Position numbers and translations under genes: made by a program
Assembly (NCBI GenBank): GCA_002862465.1
Contig: PKDD01000021.1
Span: 1-51,416, forward strand
Reading direction: 5' to 3'
Origin: Haliea sp.
GTDB taxonomy: Bacteria; Pseudomonadota; Gammaproteobacteria; Pseudomonadales; Halieaceae
DNA length: 51,416 nucleotides
In this document: positions 21,119 to 30,469 of the stretch, one piece after another
Position numbering within the stretch: the first letter of the stretch is position 1
Layout: each line of letters begins with the position of its first letter
Notes under the pieces: generated by a model
Told to the model about the DNA's origin: nothing
The model's database searches: none
Seen by the model: only the letters and a program-made list of their open reading frames with translations

Positions 21119-23236
21119 ATGCAAACCCTTGATGCCCTAAATGTCACCCTCCGTAGTTACCTCAACACCGAGCAAACTAACCACGTAAATCGCGCCTATT
21201 TTTTTGCCGAGCAGGCGCATTATGGGCAACAGCGGCACAGTGGCGACCCATACGTAAGCCATCCTCTTGCAGTCGCTGGCATCCTCGCCGATATGCATAT
21301 GGACCATCAAAGCCTGATCGCAGCTATGCTGCATGATGTCATTGAAGACACCGGTATCGAGAAGACTGCCATCGGCGAGCAGTTCGGCCCCACGGTCGCC
21401 GAATTAGTCGATGGAGTCAGTAAATTGACACAGATGGAATTCCAGTCCCTCGAAGAGAAACAGGCAGAGAATTTTCAAAAAATGGCGTTAGCCATGGCCC
21501 GAGATATTCGCGTAATTCTAGTGAAGCTTGCCGACAGGTTGCACAATATGCGGACATTGGGGGTTTTAAAATCTACCAAGGCTCGCCGCATCGCGCGCGA
21601 AACGCTAGACATTTACGCTCCCATCGCCGCGCGCTTAGGCATGAACACAGTGCGCCTTGAGTTTGAAGAGCTAGGTTTTAGCGCTCTATACCCGATGCGA
21701 GCTAGACGCATAGACGCGGCTCTAAGAAAGTCGGTTGGGCATCGCAAGGAACTCACGGAACAGGTTCGTCATCAGATTGAAGTTACGCTCGAGCAGGAGG
21801 GCCATGAGATTTGTGTGATTGGACGCGAAAAGCACCTATACAGCATCTACAGAAAAATGAAGTCTAAACACAAATCGTTTTCCGAGATCACAGATATCTA
21901 TGCCTTTCGCATTGTTGTGGACACTGTCGACACCTGTTATCGCGTCCTAGGTTGTATCCATAGTCTCTACAAGCCGGTACCCGGGGAATTCAAAGATTAC
22001 ATCGCTATTCCCAAAGCCAATGGCTATCAGTCACTCCACACCGTCCTAATGGGTATGCATGCGGTGCCGATTGAGGTTCAAATCCGCACTCAGGAAATGG
22101 AAGACATGGCCAATAAAGGTATCGCCGCCCACTGGTTATACAAAACTGACGGCCAGACCAACACAAGTAGTCATGCCCGCGCCCGAGAATGGGTGCAGGG
22201 CTTGCTGGAGATGCAGCAACGCGCAGGCAATTCCCTAGAATTTATCGAAAGCGTCAAAATTGATCTCTTTCCTGATGAAATTTATGTCTTTACGCCAAAG
22301 GGCCGCATACTTGAACTCCCGCGACGTGCCACTCCCGTGGACTTTGCCTACGCCGTGCATACAGACGTCGGCAGCAGTTGTGTGGCTTGTCGGATAAATC
22401 GGCGCCTGTCGCCACTGTCCGAGCCTCTGCAAAGCGGCCAGACCATTGAAATTCTAACCTCTACCGGAGCCCAACCTAATCCAGCCTGGCTCGACTACGC
22501 CGTTACTGCCAAAGCGCGCTCCAACATTCATCATTTCCTGAAAAGTCAGACTTTGGATGACTCTGTGGCCCTTGGGCGTAACCTGCTGGATAAGGGCCTC
22601 ATGGGTTTTGGCACCAATTTGGCAAATCTTGCCGAAGACAGACTGCAGGACTTTCTGTCACAACAACACCACGAAAGCCTAGACGATTTGCTGGTGGATA
22701 TCGCTCGCGGCAATCGACTACCGGAATTCACTGCACAACAACTCTTGAGCGGCTTAGAGGAGGACCCATCGCAGCAACATCGTGACAGCGTCCAACCTGT
22801 AGCCATCTGCGGAACGGAAGGCTTCATGGTCGGCTATGCGAGATGCTGCCACCCAGTACCCGGAGACCTTATTGAGGGTTACCTAAGTCTCGAAAAAGGC
22901 GTAGTTGTGCACCGAGAACAATGTAAGAATCTCGCCGATATACGCGATCATAACGAGCGACAAATAGCGCTGCGCTGGGACGACAATGTGGAAGGCGAAT
23001 ACTCCGCAGAACTCCGTGTTGAAGTCGAAAACCGTCGCGGAATGCTCGCAGTGATTGCCACTCGCATTAATAGTATGAACGTTAATATCGAAAAAATATC
23101 TACCGAAGACAAAGACTATCAGTTCACTTATGTCAATTTAGAAATACTGGTACACGGCAGAGTGCATTTGGCGAGAATCATGAAGCGCCTGCGCACCATC
23201 AATCACGTGCACAAAGTTAACCGCGTCAAAAACTGA
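21119..23236 (+). CDS. spoT: Bifunctional (p)ppGpp synthetase/hydrolase SpoT
   Basis: Makes and degrades the alarmone (p)ppGpp. The 705-residue protein has an N-terminal HD hydrolase domain with HPLAVAGILADM and intact HDVIEDT, then the synthetase domain with YAFRIVVD and GYQSLHTVL. A TGS domain (about residues 390-450, VFTPKGRILELPRRATPVDFAYAVHTDVG) follows, then the conserved CCHPVPGD motif and a C-terminal ACT domain (LRVEVENRRGMLAVI). The intact HD residues argue for SpoT over RelA. It follows rpoZ and precedes ridA by 42 bases. Confidence 0.97.
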   Translation: MQTLDALNVTLRSYLNTEQTNHVNRAYFFAEQAHYGQQRHSGDPYVSHPLAVAGILADMHMDHQSLIAAMLHDVIEDTGIEKTAIGEQFGPTVAELVDGVSKLTQMEFQSLEEKQAENFQKMALAMARDIRVILVKLADRLHNMRTLGVLKSTKARRIARETLDIYAPIAARLGMNTVRLEFEELGFSALYPMRARRIDAALRKSVGHRKELTEQVRHQIEVTLEQEGHEICVIGREKHLYSIYRKMKSKHKSFSEITDIYAFRIVVDTVDTCYRVLGCIHSLYKPVPGEFKDYIAIPKANGYQSLHTVLMGMHAVPIEVQIRTQEMEDMANKGIAAHWLYKTDGQTNTSSHARAREWVQGLLEMQQRAGNSLEFIESVKIDLFPDEIYVFTPKGRILELPRRATPVDFAYAVHTDVGSSCVACRINRRLSPLSEPLQSGQTIEILTSTGAQPNPAWLDYAVTAKARSNIHHFLKSQTLDDSVALGRNLLDKGLMGFGTNLANLAEDRLQDFLSQQHHESLDDLLVDIARGNRLPEFTAQQLLSGLEEDPSQQHRDSVQPVAICGTEGFMVGYARCCHPVPGDLIEGYLSLEKGVVVHREQCKNLADIRDHNERQIALRWDDNVEGEYSAELRVEVENRRGMLAVIATRINSMNVNIEKISTEDKDYQFTYVNLEILVHGRVHLARIMKRLRTINHVHKVNRVKN

Positions 23237-23278
23237 GCACCCGCACAATCTGCGCTGGCAATAAAATGGAGAGCCGTC

Positions 23279-23662
23279 TTGAGTAATCGCGCCGTCATTT
23301 CGACACCTGCTGCCCCTGCCGCCATTGGCCCGTATTCGCAAGCAGTCAAAGTGGGCAATACCGTATGGCTATCCGGCCAAATCCCGCTTGTGCCTGGCAC
23401 CTCCGAGTTGGTGTCCGACAATATAATAGAACAGGCGGTGCAGGCCTTTCAGAATCTGAGTGCGGTTGCAGAAGCGGCCGGGGGGGGCCTCAAAAATGCA
23501 GTTAAAATTAACATCTCACTCACTGACCTCGCACATTTCTCAGTGGTAAATGAAGTTATGTCACGCTTCCTCGAAGAACCCTTTCCAGCCCGCGCCTGCG
23601 TGCAAGTGGCCGCACTGCCCAAGGACGCGCAGATTGAAATAGAAGCCGTTCTAGCGCTTTAA
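23279..23662 (+). CDS. ridA: RidA family reactive intermediate/imine deaminase
   Basis: Hydrolyses reactive enamine/imine intermediates from PLP enzymes. The 127-residue protein shows AAIGPYSQAVKVGNTVWLSGQIP, the NLSAVAEAAG stretch, and the C-terminal PARACVQVAALPKDAQIEIEAV with the substrate-binding Arg. The start is TTG with GGAG seven bases upstream; no ATG is available. It follows spoT, as in Pseudomonas. Its stop overlaps the stop of the convergent gene by four bases (TTAA). Confidence 0.93.
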   Translation: MSNRAVISTPAAPAAIGPYSQAVKVGNTVWLSGQIPLVPGTSELVSDNIIEQAVQAFQNLSAVAEAAGGGLKNAVKINISLTDLAHFSVVNEVMSRFLEEPFPARACVQVAALPKDAQIEIEAVLAL

Positions 23663-24534
23663 TTCTGCACAAGCAGCGCGCCGTATCCGCTTTTATAGTC
23701 GGGATAAATTAGCTTATAGCCACTGCCATGTAACGCTTTATTTCGACAACGCTTGTGGCCGCTTTGACCCCGCCCACTAGATTGATCGATTGAGCCGAGT
23801 ACTCTCTGCTGCGGCAGCACCGCTAACCCCATTGCCCCTGCCAACCAGACTTCCACTTCGTAACGAGGTGCCGGCGCATCATCCACTCCAATGTAAAGGG
23901 ACTCGATTGTTGTCCCTGCATCGATCAACTGCAGCAAATGCGCCAGAAAGCCCGCACAATCATCTCGATGAATGCGATTGGTATAGCGCACAGGCTCCGG
24001 GTGACATACTTCTCCCCTTTGGACCCTCGCCACAAAGCGACTTCCCGAGATGCCGTATATGCCGGCAAATCTCACCACTGACGCATTATGCGCCGAGGCC
24101 AGCAGTTGCTGCTCGGCAGAAATTATTGCCAGGGCGCAAGGATCATCGTCATTCAGAGGACTATCATCATCCACCCAGCCTCCATGGGCCTCGGCAAAAA
24201 CACGGGTGCTGCTTACCATCAGTATATGGCGCGGTCTATGCGGGCCCAGACCAGAGATCAAATGACTCATAGCCGCCTGAAAACCGGCTTTATACCCCGC
24301 TGCAGTTCGGTCTGCAGGGTTAAAAGTAGCGATAACATAGTCCGGCGCTAACTGCCTTATAAAATCCAAGCTTGCGGGCTGAGTATAGTTCGCTGCATGA
24401 GCAACAAATTCAGCTGGCAACTTTGAAATATCGCGCCTCACACCGGCAACATCGCAACCCTGTGCCTTAAGAAGTCTACCAGTACGAATACCAATATCGC
24501 CGCATCCGACAATTAGAACAGAACTGTGCTTCAT
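23659..24534 (-). CDS. NAD(P)-dependent epimerase/short-chain dehydrogenase-like protein
   Basis: A 291-residue Rossmann-fold protein with an N-terminal dinucleotide motif (VLIVGCGDIGIRTG) and a later VSSTRVF stretch that resembles the catalytic-Ser region of atypical extended SDRs (YeeZ-like). A canonical YxxxK is not obvious; the corresponding region reads ISAEQQLL, which suggests a non-standard active site. Substrate unknown. It is divergent from oxyR with only 54 bases between the starts, so the two may share regulation by OxyR, though no OxyR motif was identified with confidence. Confidence 0.75.
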   Translation of the reverse strand: MKHSSVLIVGCGDIGIRTGRLLKAQGCDVAGVRRDISKLPAEFVAHAANYTQPASLDFIRQLAPDYVIATFNPADRTAAGYKAGFQAAMSHLISGLGPHRPRHILMVSSTRVFAEAHGGWVDDDSPLNDDDPCALAIISAEQQLLASAHNASVVRFAGIYGISGSRFVARVQRGEVCHPEPVRYTNRIHRDDCAGFLAHLLQLIDAGTTIESLYIGVDDAPAPRYEVEVWLAGAMGLAVLPQQRVLGSIDQSSGRGQSGHKRCRNKALHGSGYKLIYPDYKSGYGALLVQN

Positions 24535-24588
24535 ATATTAATCACTCACTGGTTACACTAGGGAACTTATTAACAAGACTGAGACCCC

Positions 24589-25494
24589 ATGACATTAACA
24601 GAACTGCGCTATCTTGTAGCACTGGCCGAATCAGGCCATTTTCGCAAAGCGGCTGAGCAATGCAACGTCAGTCAGCCCACTCTGAGCATCGCCATCAAAA
24701 AACTAGAGGCAGAGCTAGGTGTCTGCCTGTTCGAGCGAGCGCGGCACAAAGTGGCCACAACACCCACAGGTGAGCTTATCGTAGGGCAGGCTCGCACGGT
24801 TTTGCGAGAGACGCAAAATCTCCGGCTACTGGCAGAGCAGGGCAAGGATCCAATGGGTAGCATGCTCTCCGTCGGCGCGATCTATACCGTAGGTCCCTAC
24901 CTGTTCCCGCGCCTGGTGAGTCGTCTACAACAATTGGCCCCCAATATGCCGCTATTTATCGAGGAGAGCTACACCGCCAGTCTGCGAATCAAGCTAAGCA
25001 ACGGTGAGTTGGATGCCATTTTTGTTGCGCTGCCATTTACTGAAACGGACGTGGTCACACGCACACTTTTCGATGAACCCTTTGTTGTGTTGCTGCCAAA
25101 AGACCACCCACTGGCTGCACACCCACACATCAAGGCCCACAGCTTGGCCGAACACCAGGTGCTTCTAATGGGTGAGGGCCATTGCTTCCGCGATCAAGTA
25201 TTGGAAGCCTGTCCTGGCCTGCAACAGGCTATACGGGAAAAATATGCGCAGGGGGATACCGTAGTAGAGGGCGGCTCGCTGGAAACCCTGAAGCACATGG
25301 TGGCGAGCGGCCTGGGTATTACTGTTTTGCCAAAGTCAGCAGCCAATGAAGCGATCTATGGCGACAAATCACTGGTATTGCGGCCGTTCGAAAGCCCAGT
25401 GCCTTGCCGCAGCATAGCTTTAGCTTGGCGTGCGAGTTATCCGCGAGCAGAGGCTATCGATATTCTCATCGATGCCCTCCGGCCTAAACAATAG
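24589..25494 (+). CDS. oxyR: Hydrogen peroxide-responsive LysR regulator OxyR
   Basis: Activates peroxide defence genes when oxidised. The 301-residue protein has the LysR N-terminal helix-turn-helix (HFRKAAEQCNVSQPTLSIAI). Counting from the ATG, the redox-active cysteines fall at residues 199 (GEGHC) and 208 (EAC), exactly the OxyR numbering, which separates it from other LysR proteins. recG follows after one base, the same order as in Pseudomonas. Confidence 0.96.
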   Translation: MTLTELRYLVALAESGHFRKAAEQCNVSQPTLSIAIKKLEAELGVCLFERARHKVATTPTGELIVGQARTVLRETQNLRLLAEQGKDPMGSMLSVGAIYTVGPYLFPRLVSRLQQLAPNMPLFIEESYTASLRIKLSNGELDAIFVALPFTETDVVTRTLFDEPFVVLLPKDHPLAAHPHIKAHSLAEHQVLLMGEGHCFRDQVLEACPGLQQAIREKYAQGDTVVEGGSLETLKHMVASGLGITVLPKSAANEAIYGDKSLVLRPFESPVPCRSIALAWRASYPRAEAIDILIDALRPKQ

Positions 25495-25495
25495 C

Positions 25496-27565
25496 ATGAT
25501 AGATGGTATTTCTAATATTTCAGTAACAGAACTCCGCGGAGTAGGGCCTAAGCTCGCAAGTACGCTCGCCGATTACGGCGTTCGACACGTTGAAGATCTT
25601 CTATTTCACCTCCCTCTCCGCTACCAAGACCGCACGCGGGTAACCCCCATTGCGGCGGCTAGTGAGGGCGCTGATGTAGTGATAGAAGGAGAAGTACGAG
25701 CGGCAGATGTGGTCTTTGGGCGGCGTCGCAGTCTTGTGGCGCGCATTCAGGACGGCAGCGGAACGCTGACCCTGCGCTTTTTCCATTTTAGCGCCGCGCA
25801 GAAAAACAACCTGCAAAGCGGCAGTCGACTACGCTGCTTCGGACAGGTTCGTCGCGGCGGCAGCGGCTTAGAAATGTACCACCCCGAATATCGTGTACTA
25901 CAAGGCGAGGAGGTCGCCGTAGAAGAAGCTTTAACTCCGATCTATCCGACCACAGCCGGTATCGGCCAAAACCAGTGGCGGAAACTCTGTAAGCAAGCCC
26001 TCGACCGTCTCCACAAGGGACAAGTCGATGAACTATTACCTCTCAGCGACAAATACCCTTATGAGCTTACTAAAGCGCTGCAGTACCTGCACACACCGCC
26101 CCCTGATGCCGCCCAAGAATTATTGCGAGAAGGCAAACATCCGGCCCAGTTGCGGCTAGCCCTAGAGGAATTAGTGGCGCACAATCTATCGCTTCACCGG
26201 CTACGAGAGCAACAGCAAGAAGAGGGTGCACCAGCCCTGCCGCTGAACAAGGCACTACTTGAATCATTTCTTACCGAGTTGCCTTTTACTCCAACGCACG
26301 CACAGCTCAGAGTGCTGCAAGAAATCGCAAGTGATTTGGCCAAACCTGTTCCAATGCTGCGACTGATACAAGGTGACGTGGGCTCAGGAAAGACCCTGGT
26401 AGCGGCCGGTGCAGCACTGCAAGCTATCAGTAACGGCTGTCAGGTCGCGATCATGGCACCTACCGAAATATTGGCGGAGCAGCACTGGCGCAACTTTTAT
26501 CAGTGGTTCGAGCCCCTCAACATCACCATGGAGTGGCTGAGTGGCCGAACCAAAGGCAATAAACGGACAAACGCTCTGCGGCGTATCGCTTCCAGTGACG
26601 CAAGCCTCATCATAGGCACCCATGCGCTATTTCAAGACGATGTGGCCTTCGGGTGTTTAGGTTTAGTTATTGTGGATGAACAGCACCGGTTCGGAGTCCA
26701 CCAGCGCCTTGCGCTAACTAAAAAAGCATCGCCACGGCTCGGCCGAGCCCATCAATTGGTCATGACGGCAACCCCAATTCCCCGCACGCTTTCCATGGTC
26801 GCCTACGCCGATCTCGACTGTTCAGTTATCGACGAACTACCGCCGGGCAGGCCCTTAGTCGCCACGGCACTGATCGATAGCAGCCGACGCGAGGATGTAG
26901 TAGCGCGAGTTGCAGCCGCCTGCAGCACTGGTCGCCAGGCCTACTGGGTCTGCACACTCATTGAAGAAAACGATGTGCTGCAGGCTCAGGCCGCAGAAGC
27001 TACTGCTGCAGAGTTGCGTAACAGCTTGCCTAATCTAGCAATAGGATTAATTCACGGACGGCTGAAACCGTTGGAGAAGGCCGCAATAATGGCCGCGTTC
27101 AAAAATGGCGAGTTGGCCTTGCTAGTGGCCACAACGGTCATTGAGGTTGGCGTAGACGTGCCGAACGCTAGCCTAATGATCATAGAAAACCCCGAGCGAC
27201 TTGGTCTGGCTCAATTGCATCAGCTACGCGGACGGGTAGGCCGAGGCGAACAAGCCAGCCACTGTGTACTGTTATATCAAACCCCACTGTCGGCCAACGG
27301 CAAACAGCGCCTTTCTGTTATGCGAAAAAGTTCAGATGGATTCTACATCGCCGAGAAAGACTTGGAACTGCGCGGCCCAGGAGAGGTGTTAGGCACCCGA
27401 CAGACCGGTCTGATGGAATTCAGAATCGCCTCGCTACCAACACACAGTCACCTGCTGGACACGGTGCAATCCATTGCAAACACCATTCGTGAATCCTATC
27501 CAGAACGAACTGCCCCTCTGATTCATCGCTGGACAGGCTCTGGCCAGCAATTTGCAAAGGTTTAA
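25496..27565 (+). CDS. recG: ATP-dependent DNA helicase RecG
   Basis: Remodels stalled replication forks and branched DNA. The ATG at 25496, one base after the oxyR stop, gives 689 residues beginning MIDGISNISVTELRGVGPKL; a longer reading would overlap oxyR. The N-terminal wedge/OB domain includes LLFHLPLRYQDRT. Helicase motifs include Walker A GDVGSGKT, Walker B VIVDEQHRFGVHQR, motif III MTATPIPRTL, and the C-terminal EVGVDVPNASLM and QLRGRVGRG. Confidence 0.97.
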   Translation: MIDGISNISVTELRGVGPKLASTLADYGVRHVEDLLFHLPLRYQDRTRVTPIAAASEGADVVIEGEVRAADVVFGRRRSLVARIQDGSGTLTLRFFHFSAAQKNNLQSGSRLRCFGQVRRGGSGLEMYHPEYRVLQGEEVAVEEALTPIYPTTAGIGQNQWRKLCKQALDRLHKGQVDELLPLSDKYPYELTKALQYLHTPPPDAAQELLREGKHPAQLRLALEELVAHNLSLHRLREQQQEEGAPALPLNKALLESFLTELPFTPTHAQLRVLQEIASDLAKPVPMLRLIQGDVGSGKTLVAAGAALQAISNGCQVAIMAPTEILAEQHWRNFYQWFEPLNITMEWLSGRTKGNKRTNALRRIASSDASLIIGTHALFQDDVAFGCLGLVIVDEQHRFGVHQRLALTKKASPRLGRAHQLVMTATPIPRTLSMVAYADLDCSVIDELPPGRPLVATALIDSSRREDVVARVAAACSTGRQAYWVCTLIEENDVLQAQAAEATAAELRNSLPNLAIGLIHGRLKPLEKAAIMAAFKNGELALLVATTVIEVGVDVPNASLMIIENPERLGLAQLHQLRGRVGRGEQASHCVLLYQTPLSANGKQRLSVMRKSSDGFYIAEKDLELRGPGEVLGTRQTGLMEFRIASLPTHSHLLDTVQSIANTIRESYPERTAPLIHRWTGSGQQFAKV

Positions 27566-27598
27566 ATATCGGTTGCCGCTCCTGATACCAACTCTGTG

Positions 27599-28150
27599 CT
27601 AACCAAGAAACAACGCCTGCCAGCGCCTCTCCAGTTCATCTGCACCGATAGCGCTCAGGGCTTCCATATTCCTGCATGGAATTTGCTCAGGATTAGCAAA
27701 GTCATCCAATGCACGGCTTATCATGTTTTCTCTCAGCAGATGAATAATCGGGTAGGGTGCCCGATTACTAAAGTGACTAGCGGCGTCTGAGGCCTCTCCT
27801 GCAAAGCGATATTGTGGATGGAAACTGGCCAACTGCACAATACTCTCGAGGCCAGCAGCAACCAAGAGATCCTGTGCCTCATCCACAAATTGCAAGTAGT
27901 CTTCGAACATGTGCAGTGCCTGGGGAAACACCACGAGGGTAGTTGCGACATCCCGCTCCGCGCTACGCTGCAGTAAATCCAGCTCCTGCAGGACCATCCC
28001 ACGCAAATCCGCTATCCGTACTTGTTCACAAACGACTATACGCAGATTGACCGCTCTCAACAGTGGGCGCGCGAAAGGACACAGATTCAAATCAACAACA
28101 AAATCACGCAGCCAACGCCGTACATGGCGCTCAGCGTCGACAGTCAGCAA
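27599..28150 (-). CDS. DUF1415 family protein
   Basis: A 183-residue protein of the DUF1415 family, recognisable from the N-terminal RWLRDFVVDLNLCPFARP, the VVFPQALHMFEDYL stretch, and FHPQYRFAG with APYPIIHLLRE. The family function is unknown; the conserved CPFA and HPxxxF motifs suggest a small enzyme. It starts with TTG at 28150, 27 bases after the rubredoxin-reductase gene, and an in-frame stop just upstream excludes a longer N terminus, so both are probably cotranscribed. It converges on recG. Confidence 0.8.
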   Translation of the reverse strand: MLTVDAERHVRRWLRDFVVDLNLCPFARPLLRAVNLRIVVCEQVRIADLRGMVLQELDLLQRSAERDVATTLVVFPQALHMFEDYLQFVDEAQDLLVAAGLESIVQLASFHPQYRFAGEASDAASHFSNRAPYPIIHLLRENMISRALDDFANPEQIPCRNMEALSAIGADELERRWQALFLG

Positions 28151-28177
28151 CAGTACCGGCGCCTATAGAGAGTCATA

Positions 28178-29548
28178 TCACGCCATAATCGCCGGTAATT
28201 CTTTCTGCAAAACTATTTTGTCTTTAATTGCTTCACCGGTCAGCGCAAAACCAAGTAGCTTGCCGCCGCTGTCACGAAACTGCGCGTTGACATTGCTGCC
28301 ATCGGCCACAATAGTCCAGTCTCCCTCTGACCCACGCTCAACGGGCGCCACCACCACCGGGCAAGCAGGCGTTTTAATAGTCACCGGCATGGCTCCGTAG
28401 CTGACCTCAGTGGCCTGACCCGCTAGCGTTTTGCCCAACGCTTTAGCAGCCGCCATCAGCGGAGCGACATAAACTAACACGTGTCCGTCAACCTCTGCGC
28501 AATCACCCATCGCATAGACGTGACTAGCACTGGTCTCTAAAAGACGATTGGTAACAACACCGCGATTTACAACGATACCGCTGGCCCTAGCTAAATCGAT
28601 GCGTGGCCGCACGCCAACCGCGGAAATGACGATGTCGGCGGCAACAGTCTCGCCATTATTAAGGCTCACAATCACACCCTTTTCCGCTTTGTTCACGGCA
28701 GTCACCAAGGGGCCGAAATGAAACTTCGCACCTTTCTGCTCCAAAGCAGTCTGCACTGCCTTACCTGCAGGTTCCGGCAACAAGGTTGGCAGACAGTACC
28801 CAAGAGGGTCTATCACCTCCACCTGAAATCCACCATTAATTAAGTCATTGGTGTATTCGCATCCGATCAGACCGCCTCCAATGATACACACCTTTTTCAC
28901 CCCATTCTGAGCAACCGCGACGCGAAAGTCGGCGTAGTCCAGCAAATCATTAACGGAGTAAACAAGTTCATGTCCATCGCCCTCAATCGGGGGGCGAATC
29001 ACTTCGGCACCAAGGGCCAGAACCAATTCTCGGTAGTGGATTACGGTCTCAACATCACCAACCTTAATCAATTGACGCTCGGTATCAATTTCAGTCACTT
29101 TGGTCATGGTCCAAACGCTAGCTTTTAGCTGGCGTGCCATGCTCCCCGCGTCCAACTGAGCCAGATCATCAGCCGAATGGTCTTTAGTATACCCTGTGGA
29201 AAGCATTGGCTTGGAATAGGAGCGTCCGTCATCCGACGTGATAATGATGAGCGGCGTATCAGTATCGTGCTTGCGAAACTCTTTGGCCAAACCATAGCCT
29301 GACAAGCCTGTTCCGATAATAACGACCGGCGCATGAACTTTGTCAACCGTAGGCTCATCATGGTGAGGTAGGTCGTCGATCGGCGACTCTTTCAGTAATT
29401 CAAAGTCTTCCTTGCCGACCCCGCAGTCAGGACACAACCAATCTTCCGGAACATCCTCCCACTTGGTGCCAGGTGCGATACCATCGTCTGGCCACCCTTC
29501 TTTCTCGTCATAGATCAGGCCACAAACGATACATTCCCATTGACTCAT
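28178..29548 (-). CDS. Rubredoxin-rubredoxin reductase fusion
   Basis: Electron-transfer flavoprotein that would pass electrons from NAD(P)H to its own iron centre. Residues 1-55 are a complete rubredoxin with CxxC pairs at C6/C9 (ECIVCG) and C39/C42 (CPDCG). From about residue 73 comes an FAD-dependent NAD(P)H:rubredoxin reductase with the FAD motif GTGLSGYGLAKEF, a second Rossmann motif (CIIGGGLIGCEY) and the FAD-binding YAMGDCAEVDG. In Pseudomonas these are separate rubA and rubB genes near ubiC-ubiA. I start at the ATG at 29548 (456 residues); a GTG four codons earlier is possible. Likely partners are alkane hydroxylase or oxygen-stress enzymes, neither in this window. Confidence 0.9.
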   Translation of the reverse strand: MSQWECIVCGLIYDEKEGWPDDGIAPGTKWEDVPEDWLCPDCGVGKEDFELLKESPIDDLPHHDEPTVDKVHAPVVIIGTGLSGYGLAKEFRKHDTDTPLIIITSDDGRSYSKPMLSTGYTKDHSADDLAQLDAGSMARQLKASVWTMTKVTEIDTERQLIKVGDVETVIHYRELVLALGAEVIRPPIEGDGHELVYSVNDLLDYADFRVAVAQNGVKKVCIIGGGLIGCEYTNDLINGGFQVEVIDPLGYCLPTLLPEPAGKAVQTALEQKGAKFHFGPLVTAVNKAEKGVIVSLNNGETVAADIVISAVGVRPRIDLARASGIVVNRGVVTNRLLETSASHVYAMGDCAEVDGHVLVYVAPLMAAAKALGKTLAGQATEVSYGAMPVTIKTPACPVVVAPVERGSEGDWTIVADGSNVNAQFRDSGGKLLGFALTGEAIKDKIVLQKELPAIMA

Positions 29549-29782
29549 GCTACATCTCACTCTTTAAACTACTTGCGGAGGTCTTCACTTCCCGCGCACG
29601 TGATGAGCATTGTTACATCATCACAAACGCGGATAAATTCAGAAACCGAACACTATAGAGTTGTACAATAATTGTGCAAGAGTTTTTTCCCGCTACGCTT
29701 CTGGAAATTTGGGTCGACAGTGCTATTGCAAGCGCACTCCCGATAAAGCATTCTCGCCACTCGAGTTAAGGATGTCATACGA

Positions 29783-30436
29783 GTGCAACCGTCCAATCTC
29801 GCGCTGGTGCGGCGACCGCAGTGGCGCAAACGCATACCCGTTGAGCCGAGTTGGCGATCCGAGCATCTCTATGCCCAAAAAACTCTGCCCCCAGATTTAC
29901 GCAGTTGGTTATTAGACAACGGCTCTCTAACTACCCGACTGATAGAGTCTAGAAAGGGTGTATTCAGTGTAAAGCGACTGTATCAGGGGTGGGAGGTGCC
30001 GCTAAGATCCGAGCGCCGGCTGTTAGCTTTGCCGCCTCGGCAGATCGCCTTAGTGCGCGAGGTCGCTCTATTATTGGACGATAACGTTGCAGTATTTGCT
30101 CGGAGCATCTTTCCCATTACGAGCCTGAATGGCAGCCTGGCACATCTGCGCCGATTGCAGAATAAATCGCTAGGAGCTTTCCTATTTAAGCATCCCCGCA
30201 TGCGCCGCTATCCGTTTGAACTATCGCTCATGCCGGGGAACAGTGACTACCTACCCGAGCACCTGCGCCAACCCGAGCCCGCCTGGGGGCGGCGCTGTCG
30301 CTTCGAGATTGGCGAAAAAAAACTGATGGTGAGTGAAATATTTCTGAGAGCTTTTACGCCCTGGGAAGCACCGCCTTCGATGAACCGAGCACAGCGCGGC
30401 AAGATCAGCACTGCATTTATGCCGCTAAACCAGTAA
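29783..30436 (+). CDS. ubiC: Chorismate lyase
   Basis: Removes pyruvate from chorismate to give 4-hydroxybenzoate, the head group of ubiquinone. The 217-residue product has family-like segments WLLDNGSLTTRLIE, RREVALLLDD-like VREVALLLDDN, the VFARSIFP stretch and the C-terminal VSEIFL with the conserved Glu. The start is GTG at 29783, somewhat longer at the N terminus than E. coli UbiC (165 residues), so a downstream start is possible. ubiA follows after 33 bases. Confidence 0.9.
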   Translation: MQPSNLALVRRPQWRKRIPVEPSWRSEHLYAQKTLPPDLRSWLLDNGSLTTRLIESRKGVFSVKRLYQGWEVPLRSERRLLALPPRQIALVREVALLLDDNVAVFARSIFPITSLNGSLAHLRRLQNKSLGAFLFKHPRMRRYPFELSLMPGNSDYLPEHLRQPEPAWGRRCRFEIGEKKLMVSEIFLRAFTPWEAPPSMNRAQRGKISTAFMPLNQ

Positions 30437-30469
30437 GCTACGCCGTTTACCGTGCCGCAATAGGCTGCA

